Of a stretch of 64,000 nt of DNA, positions 43,332-51,720 are shown piece after piece (position 1 is the first letter of the stretch; every line of letters starts with the position of its first letter). Where the stretch lies: positions 1 to 64,000 of the forward strand of contig JBPOHS010000075.1 in assembly GCA_052035295.1 (NCBI GenBank), written 5' to 3'. Source of the stretch: HdN1 sp052035295 (GTDB taxonomy: Bacteria > Pseudomonadota > Gammaproteobacteria > Pseudomonadales > Ketobacteraceae). The notes beneath the pieces were generated by a model. That model was not told the DNA's origin and searched no databases. It was given only the letters and a program-made list of their open reading frames with translations. The position numbers were made by a program, and so were the translations under genes.

Positions 43332-44291
43332 ATGAGGCGATGGCAGAAACCACTGGTACTTTCAGTCGTGTTGGCGATTGCCCTCTATTTCGTCGGAATG
43401 GTCACGACCGATTTCCATGCGACTCGCACGGCCGTTGCCCGCATGGATTGGATGGCCTGGGCCGCGGTCATTGCTTTGTCCTTGCTGAATTACCTGCTCC
43501 GTTTCGTGCGTTGGACGACCTATATCCGTCACTTCAGTCACGTGCGTATACCGACCGGCCGGCATTCCCTGTATTACCTCTCGGGATTTGCGCTTTCCAC
43601 CACGCCTGGCAAGGCAGGTGAAGCGATCCGCTCACTCTATCTGCATCCGCACGGCGTCGGTTACCACCAGAGTATCAGTGCGTTGTTCGTGGAACGGCTG
43701 CTCGATATGCTCGCAATCACGTTGTTGGCTGTGCTGGCGTGTATTTACTTCCCACAGTATCAATGGGTCGCGTTGTTGACGTCCGTTATCGCCTTTGGCG
43801 GATTGATTGTCGTCCATCAAAAATGGGCGATCGATTGGCTGGAGCGCCAGGCCGAGCGAATGGGCGCGGCACGAAAACTCGTCAAACACCTGGCCATCAT
43901 GTTGCGATCCGCCTTGATGCTCATGCGCTCCCGCCAGTTGGTCGGTGGGCTGGTCCTGGGTGTCATTGCCTGGGGCGGAGAGGGCATCGGACTCTACCTT
44001 ATCCTGAAGGCCATGGGCGCCCATGTCGATCTGTGGCTGGCTGTCAGCATTTATGGCATTGCCGTGCTGGTAGGGGCCGTCTCATTTCTCCCGGGCGGCT
44101 TGGGGGGAACCGAAGCCGCCATGACCCTGCTGCTCATGGCTTCTGGCGTCGATAAATCCACCGCCCTGGCCGCTACCCTGGTCTGCCGTGTGGCGACCTT
44201 GTGGTTCGCGGTCGCTCTCGGTCTCATCGCCATGAGTATCAATGCACTCAATCCCATCAAGCCTATCCCACAAGAACAATCGTTGGCCTGA
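43332..44291 (+). CDS. UPF0104 / LPG-synthase-TM flippase-like membrane protein
   Basis: A 319-residue polytopic protein with about eight transmembrane helices. SGFALSTTPGKAGEAIRSLYL (split about residues 83-103) and the late motif FLPGGLGGTEAAMTLLL (about 254-270) are typical of the PF03706 family, related to the flippase half of MprF. No aminoacyl-transfer domain is present. It begins 31 bases after tgpA and two bases before the HAD-UbiA gene. I infer a role in moving a lipid-linked sugar made by the next three genes, but this is context only. Confidence 0.85.
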   Translation: MRRWQKPLVLSVVLAIALYFVGMVTTDFHATRTAVARMDWMAWAAVIALSLLNYLLRFVRWTTYIRHFSHVRIPTGRHSLYYLSGFALSTTPGKAGEAIRSLYLHPHGVGYHQSISALFVERLLDMLAITLLAVLACIYFPQYQWVALLTSVIAFGGLIVVHQKWAIDWLERQAERMGAARKLVKHLAIMLRSALMLMRSRQLVGGLVLGVIAWGGEGIGLYLILKAMGAHVDLWLAVSIYGIAVLVGAVSFLPGGLGGTEAAMTLLLMASGVDKSTALAATLVCRVATLWFAVALGLIAMSINALNPIKPIPQEQSLA

Positions 44292-44293
44292 CA

Positions 44294-45721
44294 ATGAACG
44301 GAAAGCAGTTACCCCTCGCTGTCGATCTTGACGGCACCCTGTTGAAATCGGACATGTTGCTGGAATCCTTTCTGGTAATGATACGCAACAACCCGCTGAC
44401 CCTTTTTCTGGTGCCGCTGTGGCTGTTGAAAGGGAAAGCCTGGCTCAAAACCCAGATCGCCCTGCGTTCCGAGGTGGATGCCAAAACCTTGCCGTACAAT
44501 GAAAATGTACTCGCATATTTGCACCAACAGAAATTGCAAGGACGCCATGTCTATCTGGCGACGGCGTCGCACCAGAATTTCGCGCAGCAAATTGCCGATC
44601 ACCTCGGTATTTTCGACGGCATATTTGCGTCCAATGATGAATTGAATCTCTCGGGTACCCGCAAACGCGATGCACTGGTCAAAGCCTTCGGCGAAAAACA
44701 ATTTGTTTATGCCGGGAACGAGCGCGTCGATTTGCCGATCTGGGGATCGTCGGCGGCCTCGGTAGTGGTGGGTAGCACGTCACTCAAAGACAACGCCGAG
44801 AAGCTTGCACCGGTCGAAAAACATTTCAGCGATGTAAAAAACACGACGAAGGCGCTGCTGAAAGCGTTTCGTGTACATCAGTGGGTCAAGAACGCGCTGA
44901 TTTTTGTACCCGTCATGGCAGCGCACAAATTTTCTGATCCACAAGGTCTGTTGAACGCGATACTGTCGTTTTTTGCGTTTTCCGCCTGTGCTTCCAGTGT
45001 TTATCTGATCAACGATATGCTCGACCTGGCGGAGGATCGTCAGCATCCGACCAAGCGTAAACGCCCCTTCGCGGCGGGTACGCTGTCCATTCTCAGCGGT
45101 ATGCTGTCGGTTCCCTTTCTCATCCTGACCGCGGTGCTGCTGTGTCTGTTCCTGCCGCCACAATTCGCGCTGGTACTGGCGGTCTACTATGCGCTGACCT
45201 TTGCCTACAGTTTCTCGCTCAAGCGTCTGGTGTTGATTGATGTGGTGACGCTGTCATCCCTTTATACCATTCGAATTATTGCAGGTGCGGCGGCGATATC
45301 GGTGCCGCTGTCATTCTGGTTATTGGCGTTTTCAAGTTTTCTGTTTCTGAGTCTGGCGATACTGAAACGGTATACCGAGCTGTTGGTAATGAAGCAGAAA
45401 AGCGCCACCAAGGCTTTGGGGCGTGGCTACCACGTCAATGACCTCGAATTGTTGGCCAGCCTTGGTGGCTCGGCGGGTTATATTTCCGTGCTGGTGTTGG
45501 CGCTCTATATCAATAGCCCCGAAATCCGCGCGTTATACACCAACCCGCAAATGATGTGGCCGACCTGCCTCATCATGCTGTACTGGATCAGTCGCGCCTG
45601 GATCGTTGCCCATCGCGGCAACATGCATGACGATCCCATTGTATTCGCAATCAAGGACAAGACCAGTTTGGTGTGCGGCGCGCTGGTCGGTGCTTTCATG
45701 GTGATGGCAACAGGCATATGA
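44294..45721 (+). CDS. HAD phosphatase-UbiA fusion, candidate polyprenyl-phosphate phosphoribosyltransferase/phosphatase
   Basis: A 475-residue fusion. The N-terminal HAD domain (about 1-190) has the nucleophile motif DLDGTLLKSD (Asp11, Asp13), a threonine motif LATAS and a lysine region. Motif IV reads AGNERVDLPIW, an atypical GN-x3-D. The C-terminal UbiA domain (about 195-475) has 7-9 helices and NDMLDLAEDRQHPTKRKRP, with N240, D241, D244 and D248 for Mg-diphosphate binding. The HPTKRxRP string matches the mycobacterial phosphoribosyl transferase Rv3806c. I infer transfer of 5-phosphoribose to a polyprenyl phosphate, then dephosphorylation by the HAD part. Its stop overlaps the dprE1-like start (ATGA). 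Confidence 0.82.
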   Translation: MNGKQLPLAVDLDGTLLKSDMLLESFLVMIRNNPLTLFLVPLWLLKGKAWLKTQIALRSEVDAKTLPYNENVLAYLHQQKLQGRHVYLATASHQNFAQQIADHLGIFDGIFASNDELNLSGTRKRDALVKAFGEKQFVYAGNERVDLPIWGSSAASVVVGSTSLKDNAEKLAPVEKHFSDVKNTTKALLKAFRVHQWVKNALIFVPVMAAHKFSDPQGLLNAILSFFAFSACASSVYLINDMLDLAEDRQHPTKRKRPFAAGTLSILSGMLSVPFLILTAVLLCLFLPPQFALVLAVYYALTFAYSFSLKRLVLIDVVTLSSLYTIRIIAGAAAISVPLSFWLLAFSSFLFLSLAILKRYTELLVMKQKSATKALGRGYHVNDLELLASLGGSAGYISVLVLALYINSPEIRALYTNPQMMWPTCLIMLYWISRAWIVAHRGNMHDDPIVFAIKDKTSLVCGALVGAFMVMATGI

Positions 45722-47025
45722 GCAATAAATACGTGTCATGGGGGCGATACCCCTTCAAGAATCAAAAAGGCGTTGATCTGCAGTGGCGCGATGACGAACT
45801 TCCGGTCAATTCCAATTTCCTGCCGCAGGGCAATGCACGCAGCTACGGCGATTGCTGCATGAACGCCGATGGGCTGGTTGTGTCCACGCACAACCTGAAG
45901 CACATGATTGCGTTCGATAACGAAACGGGTGTGTTACGCGCGGAAGCCGGTGTCCTGCTCAAGGACATCCTCGATGTGTTCGAACCCCAGGGCTGGTTTC
46001 TGCCGGTAACGCCGGGAACCAAATATGTCAGCCTCGGTGGTGCCATCGCCAATGATGTGCACGGAAAAAACCATCACGTCACTGGCACTTTTGGCTGCCA
46101 TGTGCGGGCGTTCGAACTGCTGCGTTCTGACGGCGCCCGCATGGTGTGCACCCCGGAACAGAATGACGGCATGTTCCGCGCCACGATCGGTGGCCTCGGC
46201 CTCACCGGCGTAATGGTCTGGGCTGAAATCCAGCTCATGAAAGTGCCGAATTCCGCGATCAACGTGGAAACCATCAAATACGCCAACCTGGACGAGTTTT
46301 TCCAGATCACGGCCGATTCCGACGCTGATTTCGAATATACGGTCGCCTGGATTGATTGTCTGGCGCGCGGCGAGCATCTCGGGCGTGGCCATTTCATGCG
46401 TGGCAATCATGCTGGCGCATCGCAAAAGCGTCCCGTCAAGCGATCCCTGCCCTTGGCCGTGCCGATTGATCCGCCGATGTCACTGATCAATTCGTTCAGT
46501 CTGAAACTGTTCAACGCCCTGTATTACAACCGCCAACGCAATCGTCAGCAGCAGTCCACGGTGCATTACGACCCATTTTTCTATCCGCTCGATGGTGTGA
46601 AGAACTGGAATCGCGTGTATGGCCCCAAGGGCTTTCTGCAATACCAGTTTGTGGTGCCGGTTGACGCCAGTGCCGATGCCATCAAGGAAACCCTGGAACG
46701 CATTTCCGCCGCCAACTGCGGTTCGTTTCTCGCCGTGCTGAAGGTGTTTGGCGATCGTCCCTCACCTGGAATGTTATCGTTTCCGCGCCCCGGGGCGACA
46801 TTGGCGCTCGATTTTCCTTTCCAGGGCGAAAAAACCCACACACTGTTCAATCAACTGGATGAAGTGGTGGTACAGGCCGGCGGTGCCATTTATCCGGCCA
46901 AGGATGCACACATGAAACCGGCGCATTTCCGCCAGTATTACCCGCAGGCGGAAGCCTTCAAACAATTCAAAGATCCCAATATTACGTCCAGTTTCTGGCA
47001 GCGTGTCATGGAGGCCGCAGAATGA
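45718..47025 (+). CDS. dprE1: DprE1-like FAD oxidase (polyprenyl-phosphoryl-ribose 2'-epimerase)
   Basis: A 435-residue VAO-type flavoprotein. GNARSYGD (about 33-40) and VTPGTKYVSLGGAIANDVHG (about 97-116) form the FAD site; HGKNHH is at 115-120; GGLGLTGVM follows. These match mycobacterial DprE1, which oxidises the 2'-OH of decaprenylphosphoryl ribose to the keto form. FLQYQFVVPVDA and PGATLALDFP align with the C-terminal domain; the position of the benzothiazinone-reactive Cys387 is Ala363. ATG 45718 overlaps the previous stop, and the stop overlaps the next start. L-gulonolactone oxidase homology is the generic alternative. Confidence 0.88.
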   Translation: MSNKYVSWGRYPFKNQKGVDLQWRDDELPVNSNFLPQGNARSYGDCCMNADGLVVSTHNLKHMIAFDNETGVLRAEAGVLLKDILDVFEPQGWFLPVTPGTKYVSLGGAIANDVHGKNHHVTGTFGCHVRAFELLRSDGARMVCTPEQNDGMFRATIGGLGLTGVMVWAEIQLMKVPNSAINVETIKYANLDEFFQITADSDADFEYTVAWIDCLARGEHLGRGHFMRGNHAGASQKRPVKRSLPLAVPIDPPMSLINSFSLKLFNALYYNRQRNRQQQSTVHYDPFFYPLDGVKNWNRVYGPKGFLQYQFVVPVDASADAIKETLERISAANCGSFLAVLKVFGDRPSPGMLSFPRPGATLALDFPFQGEKTHTLFNQLDEVVVQAGGAIYPAKDAHMKPAHFRQYYPQAEAFKQFKDPNITSSFWQRVMEAAE

Positions 47026-47762
47026 ACAAATGGTTGATCGTTGGCGGCACCTCCGCCATTGCAGAAGCAACGGCGCGCCTGTGGGCCACCCGTGGGTACA
47101 GTTTTTTTCTGGCGGCGAGAGATACCCGCAAGCTGGAGATCGTCAAACAGGATTTGTTGGCGCGTGGTGCCAGTCGGGTGGAATTGGGTACATTCAATGC
47201 CGAAGATTCCTCACAGATGATTCGCCTGTTTGACGAAGCCGCCAATACGCTGGGAGGGCTCGATGGAATTCTGGTCGCTCATGGTTCACTGCCTGAGCAA
47301 ACGCGCTGTGAACAGGATCTGGATCTCGCCTTGCGCGAAATACAGGTCAACGGGCTGGGTGTGATACAGCTCTGCGGGCACGCTGCCAATTATTTCGAAA
47401 CCCGTAAATCCGGTACCATTGCGGTGATTTCTTCCGTGGCGGGTGATCGCGGGCGCAAATCCAATTACGTGTATGGTGCCGCCAAGGGCATGGTAAGCAT
47501 CTTTCTGCAGGGGCTTCGCAACCGTTTGAGTGCAAGCAATGTCACTGTGCTCACCATCAAACCGGGCTTTGTCGACACCCCCATGACACAGAATTTCGAG
47601 AAGGGCGGTCCACTGTGGGCACAACCGGAAGATATCGGTGCCGGGATCGTATCGGCGGTGGACAAGCGTCGCAATGTTGTCTATTTGCCGTGGTTCTGGT
47701 CACTCATCATGCTCGTTATCAAGCACATCCCGGAATTCATATTCAAGCGTTTGAGCTTGTAG
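47022..47762 (+). CDS. dprE2: DprE2-like SDR (keto-arabinose reductase)
   Basis: A 246-residue SDR. GGTSAIAEATARL (about 8-20) is the cofactor loop and Tyr151/Lys155 (YGAAK) the catalytic pair. The C-terminal HIPEFIFKRLSL closely resembles the end of mycobacterial DprE2 (HIPRSIFRKLPI as I recall it), which reduces the keto intermediate to decaprenylphosphoryl arabinose with NADH. It starts inside the dprE1 stop (ATGA), so the pair is translationally coupled. Followed by a strong terminator. Confidence 0.88.
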   Translation: MNKWLIVGGTSAIAEATARLWATRGYSFFLAARDTRKLEIVKQDLLARGASRVELGTFNAEDSSQMIRLFDEAANTLGGLDGILVAHGSLPEQTRCEQDLDLALREIQVNGLGVIQLCGHAANYFETRKSGTIAVISSVAGDRGRKSNYVYGAAKGMVSIFLQGLRNRLSASNVTVLTIKPGFVDTPMTQNFEKGGPLWAQPEDIGAGIVSAVDKRRNVVYLPWFWSLIMLVIKHIPEFIFKRLSL

Positions 47763-47790
47763 GTTTTCGGCGGTTACAGGCTTAGAAATA

Positions 47791-47816
47791 AAAAACCCCG
47801 GTTTCCCGGGGTTTTT
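47791..47816. terminator. bidirectional terminator between dprE2 and acnB
   Basis: An 11-bp perfect stem (AAAAACCCCGG / CCGGGGTTTTT) with a TTTC loop. The A-run and T-run flanks allow termination in both directions, as needed between the convergent dprE2-like gene and acnB. Confidence 0.92.
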
Positions 47817-47832
47817 TATTGGCTGGTCAAAC

Positions 47833-50436
47833 TCAGTTGGCTTGCGCTACCTGAATCTTGACCGTGGATGCCTGCTTCTGGAATTCTTCCATCTTGTCGA
47901 AATTCAGGTAACGGTAGATATCCGTCGCCATGCTGTCGATCTTGTTGGCGTATTCCATGTACTCGGCGGGTGTCGGCAGTTTGCCGAGAACGGCAGCAAC
48001 CGACGCCAGTTCCGCAGAGGCAAGGTACACATTGGAACCTTGGCCCAGACGGTTGGGGAAGTTACGGGTTGACGTCGATACCACCGTGGTGTTCGGCGCT
48101 ACGCGTGCCTGGTTACCCATGCACAGTGAACATCCGGGCATTTCGGTGCGGGCACCGGCGCGGCCGTAGATGTTGTAGTAGCCTTCTTCCATCAGCTGCG
48201 CTTCGTCCATTTTGGTGGGCGGTGCCAGCCACAGACGGGTTGCCAATGAGCCCCCTTCAACCTTGTCGAGCAGCTTGCCAGCGGCGCGGAAGTGACCGAT
48301 GTTGGTCATGCACGAACCGATGAACACTTCGTCGATCTTGTCGCCAGCCACTTGGGACAGCAGCTTGGCATCGTCTGGATCGTTCGGGCAGCACAGGATC
48401 GGCTCTTTGATCTCGTCGAGGTTGATCTCGATGATTTCCGCGTACTCGGCGTCCTTGTCGGCACGCATGAGCGAGGGGTTGGCCAGCCATTTTTCCATGC
48501 TGTCGACACGACGTGAAAGGGTGCGGGCATCGCCGTAACCATTCGCGATCATCCACTTCAACAAGGTGGTGTTGGAACGCAGATACTCGGCGACCGATGC
48601 TTCGCTCAGCGTGATGGTACACGCAGCGGCGGAACGCTCGGCAGATGCGTCGGACAGTTCGAACGCCTGTTCAACCGTGAGCTGCTCAAGACCTTCGATT
48701 TCGAGGATGCGACCGTTGAAGGCGTTTTTCTTGCCTTTCTTCTCAACCGTCAGCAAGCCTTTCTGGATGGCGTAGTAGGGAATGGCATGCACGAGGTCAC
48801 GCAGGGTGATACCTGCTTGCATTTTGCCCTTGAAACGCACGAGGATGGATTCTGGCATGTCAAGCGGCATGACGCCGGTTGCCGCACCGAAGGCCACCAG
48901 ACCAGAACCTGCCGGGAAAGAAATCCCGATCGGGAAACGGGTGTGCGAGTCACCGCCAGTGCCAACCGTATCCGGCAACAACATGCGGTTCAGCCAGCTG
49001 TGGATGATGCCATCGCCCGGACGCAGCGATACGCCGCCACGGTTCATGATGAAATCAGGCAGACTGTGATGCATTTGCACGTCGACCGGCTTCGGATAGG
49101 CTGCGGTGTGACAGAAAGACTGCATCACCAGATCCGCCGAAAAGCCCAGACATGCCAGATCTTTCAGTTCATCGCGGGTCATCGGGCCAGTCGTGTCCTG
49201 TGAGCCCACCGTGGTCATTTTCGGTTCGCAGTAAGTACCCGGGCGGATACCATCGACGCCGCACGCCTTGCCGACCATTTTCTGGGCGAGGGTAAAGCCC
49301 TTGCCAGTGTCAGCGGGTTGTACGGGTTGACGGAACAGTTCCGTGGCGCCAAGACCCAGCGCTTCACGCGCCTTGCTGGTCAGTCCACGGCCAATGATCA
49401 GGTTGATACGGCCACCGGCACGTACTTCGTCAAGCAGCACCTGGCTCTTGAGCTCGAATGTGCTGAGGACTTCTTCGGTGCCATGGCGTTTGATCTTGCC
49501 TTCATACGGGAAGATGTCGACCACGTCGCCCATGTTCAGACCGCTTACATCGGCTTCAAAGGGCAGGGCGCCAGCATCTTCCATGGTGTTGAAGAAAATG
49601 GGTGCGATCTTGCTGCCGATACAGATACCACCTTCACGCTTGTTGGGGATGAAGGGAATGTCCGTGCCGGTGAACCAGAGTACCGAGTTGGTCGCGGATT
49701 TACGTGAAGAACCGGTACCGACAACGTCACCGACATAGGCAACCGTGTGACCCTTGGCCGTGAGGGCTTCGATCTGCTTGATCGGGCCAACGTTGCCAGG
49801 TTGATCAGGGTTGATGCCTTCACGGGCGTTTTTCAGCATGGCATTGGCATGCAATGGGATGTCAGGACGGCTCCAGGCATCTTGCGCAGGAGACAGGTCG
49901 TCGGTGTTGGTTTCCCCCGTGACCTTGAACACCGTCACGGTCATTTTTTGCGGTACTTCAGGGCGCGAAGTGAACCACTCGGCATTGGCCCAGGAGTCCA
50001 GTACCTGCTGGGCGTAGGCATTGGTCTTGGCTTTTTCCTGAACGTCATGGAATGAATCGAAAATCAGCAAGGTGTGCGACAGGCCCTTGGCCGCAATCGG
50101 CGCCAGATCGGCGTCGTCGAGCAGGTCGATCAGCGATTGGACGTTGTAGCCACCGAGCATGGTGCCGAGCAGTTCGGTCGCACGGGTCGGCGTGATGAGA
50201 GGAGATTTGGCCTGGCCCTTGGCTACAGCGGTCAGGAATCCTGCTTTCACGTAGGCAGCAGGGTCAACACCCGCGGGGACACGATACGTAATGAGGTCTA
50301 CCAGGAAGCTTTCTTCTCCGGCAGGGGGATTCTTGAGCAGCTCGACGAGATCAGCAGTTTGTTTCTCATCCAGTGGCTTCGGGGGTACACCGGAGGCGGC
50401 ACGCTCTTCAACGTGCTTGCGGTAGGCTTCTAGCAC
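47833..50436 (-). CDS. acnB: aconitate hydratase B
   Basis: An 867-residue TCA-cycle aconitase of the AcnB type, with the HEAT-like domain at the N-terminus and the swivel domain placed before the catalytic core. Cluster ligands lie in GSCMTNIGHF (about 706-715) and PGCSLCMGNQ (about 768-777); VGTGGDSHTRFP (about 502-513) is a substrate motif. The start is GTG at 50436, giving M-LEAYRKHVEERAA as in E. coli AcnB (865), with GAGAGG nine bases upstream; the frame extends 22 codons further without match. It can also serve 2-methylisocitrate formation in other bacteria. Promoter at 50547-50575. Confidence 0.98.
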   Translation of the reverse strand: MLEAYRKHVEERAASGVPPKPLDEKQTADLVELLKNPPAGEESFLVDLITYRVPAGVDPAAYVKAGFLTAVAKGQAKSPLITPTRATELLGTMLGGYNVQSLIDLLDDADLAPIAAKGLSHTLLIFDSFHDVQEKAKTNAYAQQVLDSWANAEWFTSRPEVPQKMTVTVFKVTGETNTDDLSPAQDAWSRPDIPLHANAMLKNAREGINPDQPGNVGPIKQIEALTAKGHTVAYVGDVVGTGSSRKSATNSVLWFTGTDIPFIPNKREGGICIGSKIAPIFFNTMEDAGALPFEADVSGLNMGDVVDIFPYEGKIKRHGTEEVLSTFELKSQVLLDEVRAGGRINLIIGRGLTSKAREALGLGATELFRQPVQPADTGKGFTLAQKMVGKACGVDGIRPGTYCEPKMTTVGSQDTTGPMTRDELKDLACLGFSADLVMQSFCHTAAYPKPVDVQMHHSLPDFIMNRGGVSLRPGDGIIHSWLNRMLLPDTVGTGGDSHTRFPIGISFPAGSGLVAFGAATGVMPLDMPESILVRFKGKMQAGITLRDLVHAIPYYAIQKGLLTVEKKGKKNAFNGRILEIEGLEQLTVEQAFELSDASAERSAAACTITLSEASVAEYLRSNTTLLKWMIANGYGDARTLSRRVDSMEKWLANPSLMRADKDAEYAEIIEINLDEIKEPILCCPNDPDDAKLLSQVAGDKIDEVFIGSCMTNIGHFRAAGKLLDKVEGGSLATRLWLAPPTKMDEAQLMEEGYYNIYGRAGARTEMPGCSLCMGNQARVAPNTTVVSTSTRNFPNRLGQGSNVYLASAELASVAAVLGKLPTPAEYMEYANKIDSMATDIYRYLNFDKMEEFQKQASTVKIQVAQAN

Positions 50437-50546
50437 TTTAGTAATCCTCTCTTCAGAATGGCGTTCGGTAGGAAGCGGGCAGTCGCACACATGCCGTCTC
50501 ATTCAGGGATCGGCGTTGTCACTGCGCAGGCCTTTTGGGCGCAACG

Positions 50547-50575
50547 ATTATATCAAAGCACTGACGCAGTTTCAG
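50547..50575 (-). promoter_or_regulatory. sigma-70 promoter of acnB
   Basis: On the minus strand CTGAAA (50570-50575), a 17-base spacer and a perfect TATAAT (50547-50552) precede the acnB start by about 110 bases. The rest of the 287-base gap to the acyltransferase gene shows no other gene or RNA. Confidence 0.7.
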
Positions 50576-50723
50576 CTAAGTGCCGGCAATACCGCGTCTT
50601 TCGCCCATAAATCGTCAGTTTATTGCCCGGATTTTGCTGCTTTGCACCAGTAGAACTGACTGGAATTTCATGAACCACCAGTCAGGGTCCGGTTGAAGTA
50701 TAGCTTTGGCATTTACGGGTGGA

Positions 50724-51617
50724 TCAGTTTTTGTACACGTCAGGCAAGCTGCGCGGCCGCCTGCCAAAACGCTTGTATTCCCATTGGTACTGCTCGGGAC
50801 ACAGACGAACCCACTGCTCGATCGAACGATTCATGGCGGCACAGGCGATGGCCAGGTCGTCATTGCGAACTTCCGGGTCAACGGCAAAAAAATGCAGGCG
50901 GTAGCCGCCCGCTTCCCGGTCACGGTAGCAGACGCCACCCACAACGTCGGCCTTGGCCTGTGATGCGAGCCTGGGTCCGAGGGTTTGTGTCAGAGCCGGG
51001 ACGCCAAAAAAGGGTGCCATGACACCGCTGCTGCGGTCTGGCTTCTGATCCGGCAGGATGCCGATCAATTTGGCTTTCTTCAGGCGCTTGAACAGCGCCA
51101 TGACCCCCGTCTTGTCAGTGGGAACAAGCTGGGCGTGATATTTCTGCCGGGCATCCAGAATCAACTGACTGAGTTTGGCGAATTCACCGGGCTGGTACAT
51201 CACGCCGAAATCATATTGCTTCGACAGGAAATACCCAATCAGTTCCCAGTTGCCCAGGTGGGGCGCCAGCAGCACCACGCCCTTGCCCCGCGCGAGCGCG
51301 TCCTTGATCAGATGCTCGCCCTCGACCGACAGGATATACCGCAACATCTCTTCGCTGTCACCTGTCCACATGGGGCCCATTTCGAAGGCCGTAATGATCG
51401 TTTCGCGCATGCTTTTTTCGACCATGTCGCGGCGCCACTCAGCCGTTTGTTCGGGAAAGCACAGGTCAATATTGATTCGCGTGATGCGACGGGCATCGCT
51501 GGGTATTTTGGCAGCAAGAGTGCCGGCCACAGATCCCAATTTGCGTACGGTCGCCAGCGGGAGTTTTCCCAGGCATTTGAGGGAAAGAACAGAAAGATCA
51601 TCCGCGAGATTCAACAC
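50724..51617 (-). CDS. lipid A late acyltransferase (LpxL/LpxM family)
   Basis: A 297-residue member of the HtrB/MsbB family that adds a secondary acyl chain to lipid A from acyl-ACP. The catalytic HX4E is HLGNWE (residues 120-125). GILPDQKPDR (about 187-196) and QYQWEYKRFGRR near the C-terminus are conserved. The usual N-terminal transmembrane helix is weak here. The start is GTG 51617; a stronger start is not visible. Whether it is LpxL or LpxM cannot be told. It is divergent from miaE. Confidence 0.9.
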   Translation of the reverse strand: MLNLADDLSVLSLKCLGKLPLATVRKLGSVAGTLAAKIPSDARRITRINIDLCFPEQTAEWRRDMVEKSMRETIITAFEMGPMWTGDSEEMLRYILSVEGEHLIKDALARGKGVVLLAPHLGNWELIGYFLSKQYDFGVMYQPGEFAKLSQLILDARQKYHAQLVPTDKTGVMALFKRLKKAKLIGILPDQKPDRSSGVMAPFFGVPALTQTLGPRLASQAKADVVGGVCYRDREAGGYRLHFFAVDPEVRNDDLAIACAAMNRSIEQWVRLCPEQYQWEYKRFGRRPRSLPDVYKN

Positions 51618-51720
51618 CTCATCGCCCCATTATCGATTTCAAGTCTGAATAAGGGCGTTAGAATAGACGATCTCGCCATGGTGACCAACCATCGCCGAAC
51701 ACCGACCTGGAGAATCCCTG

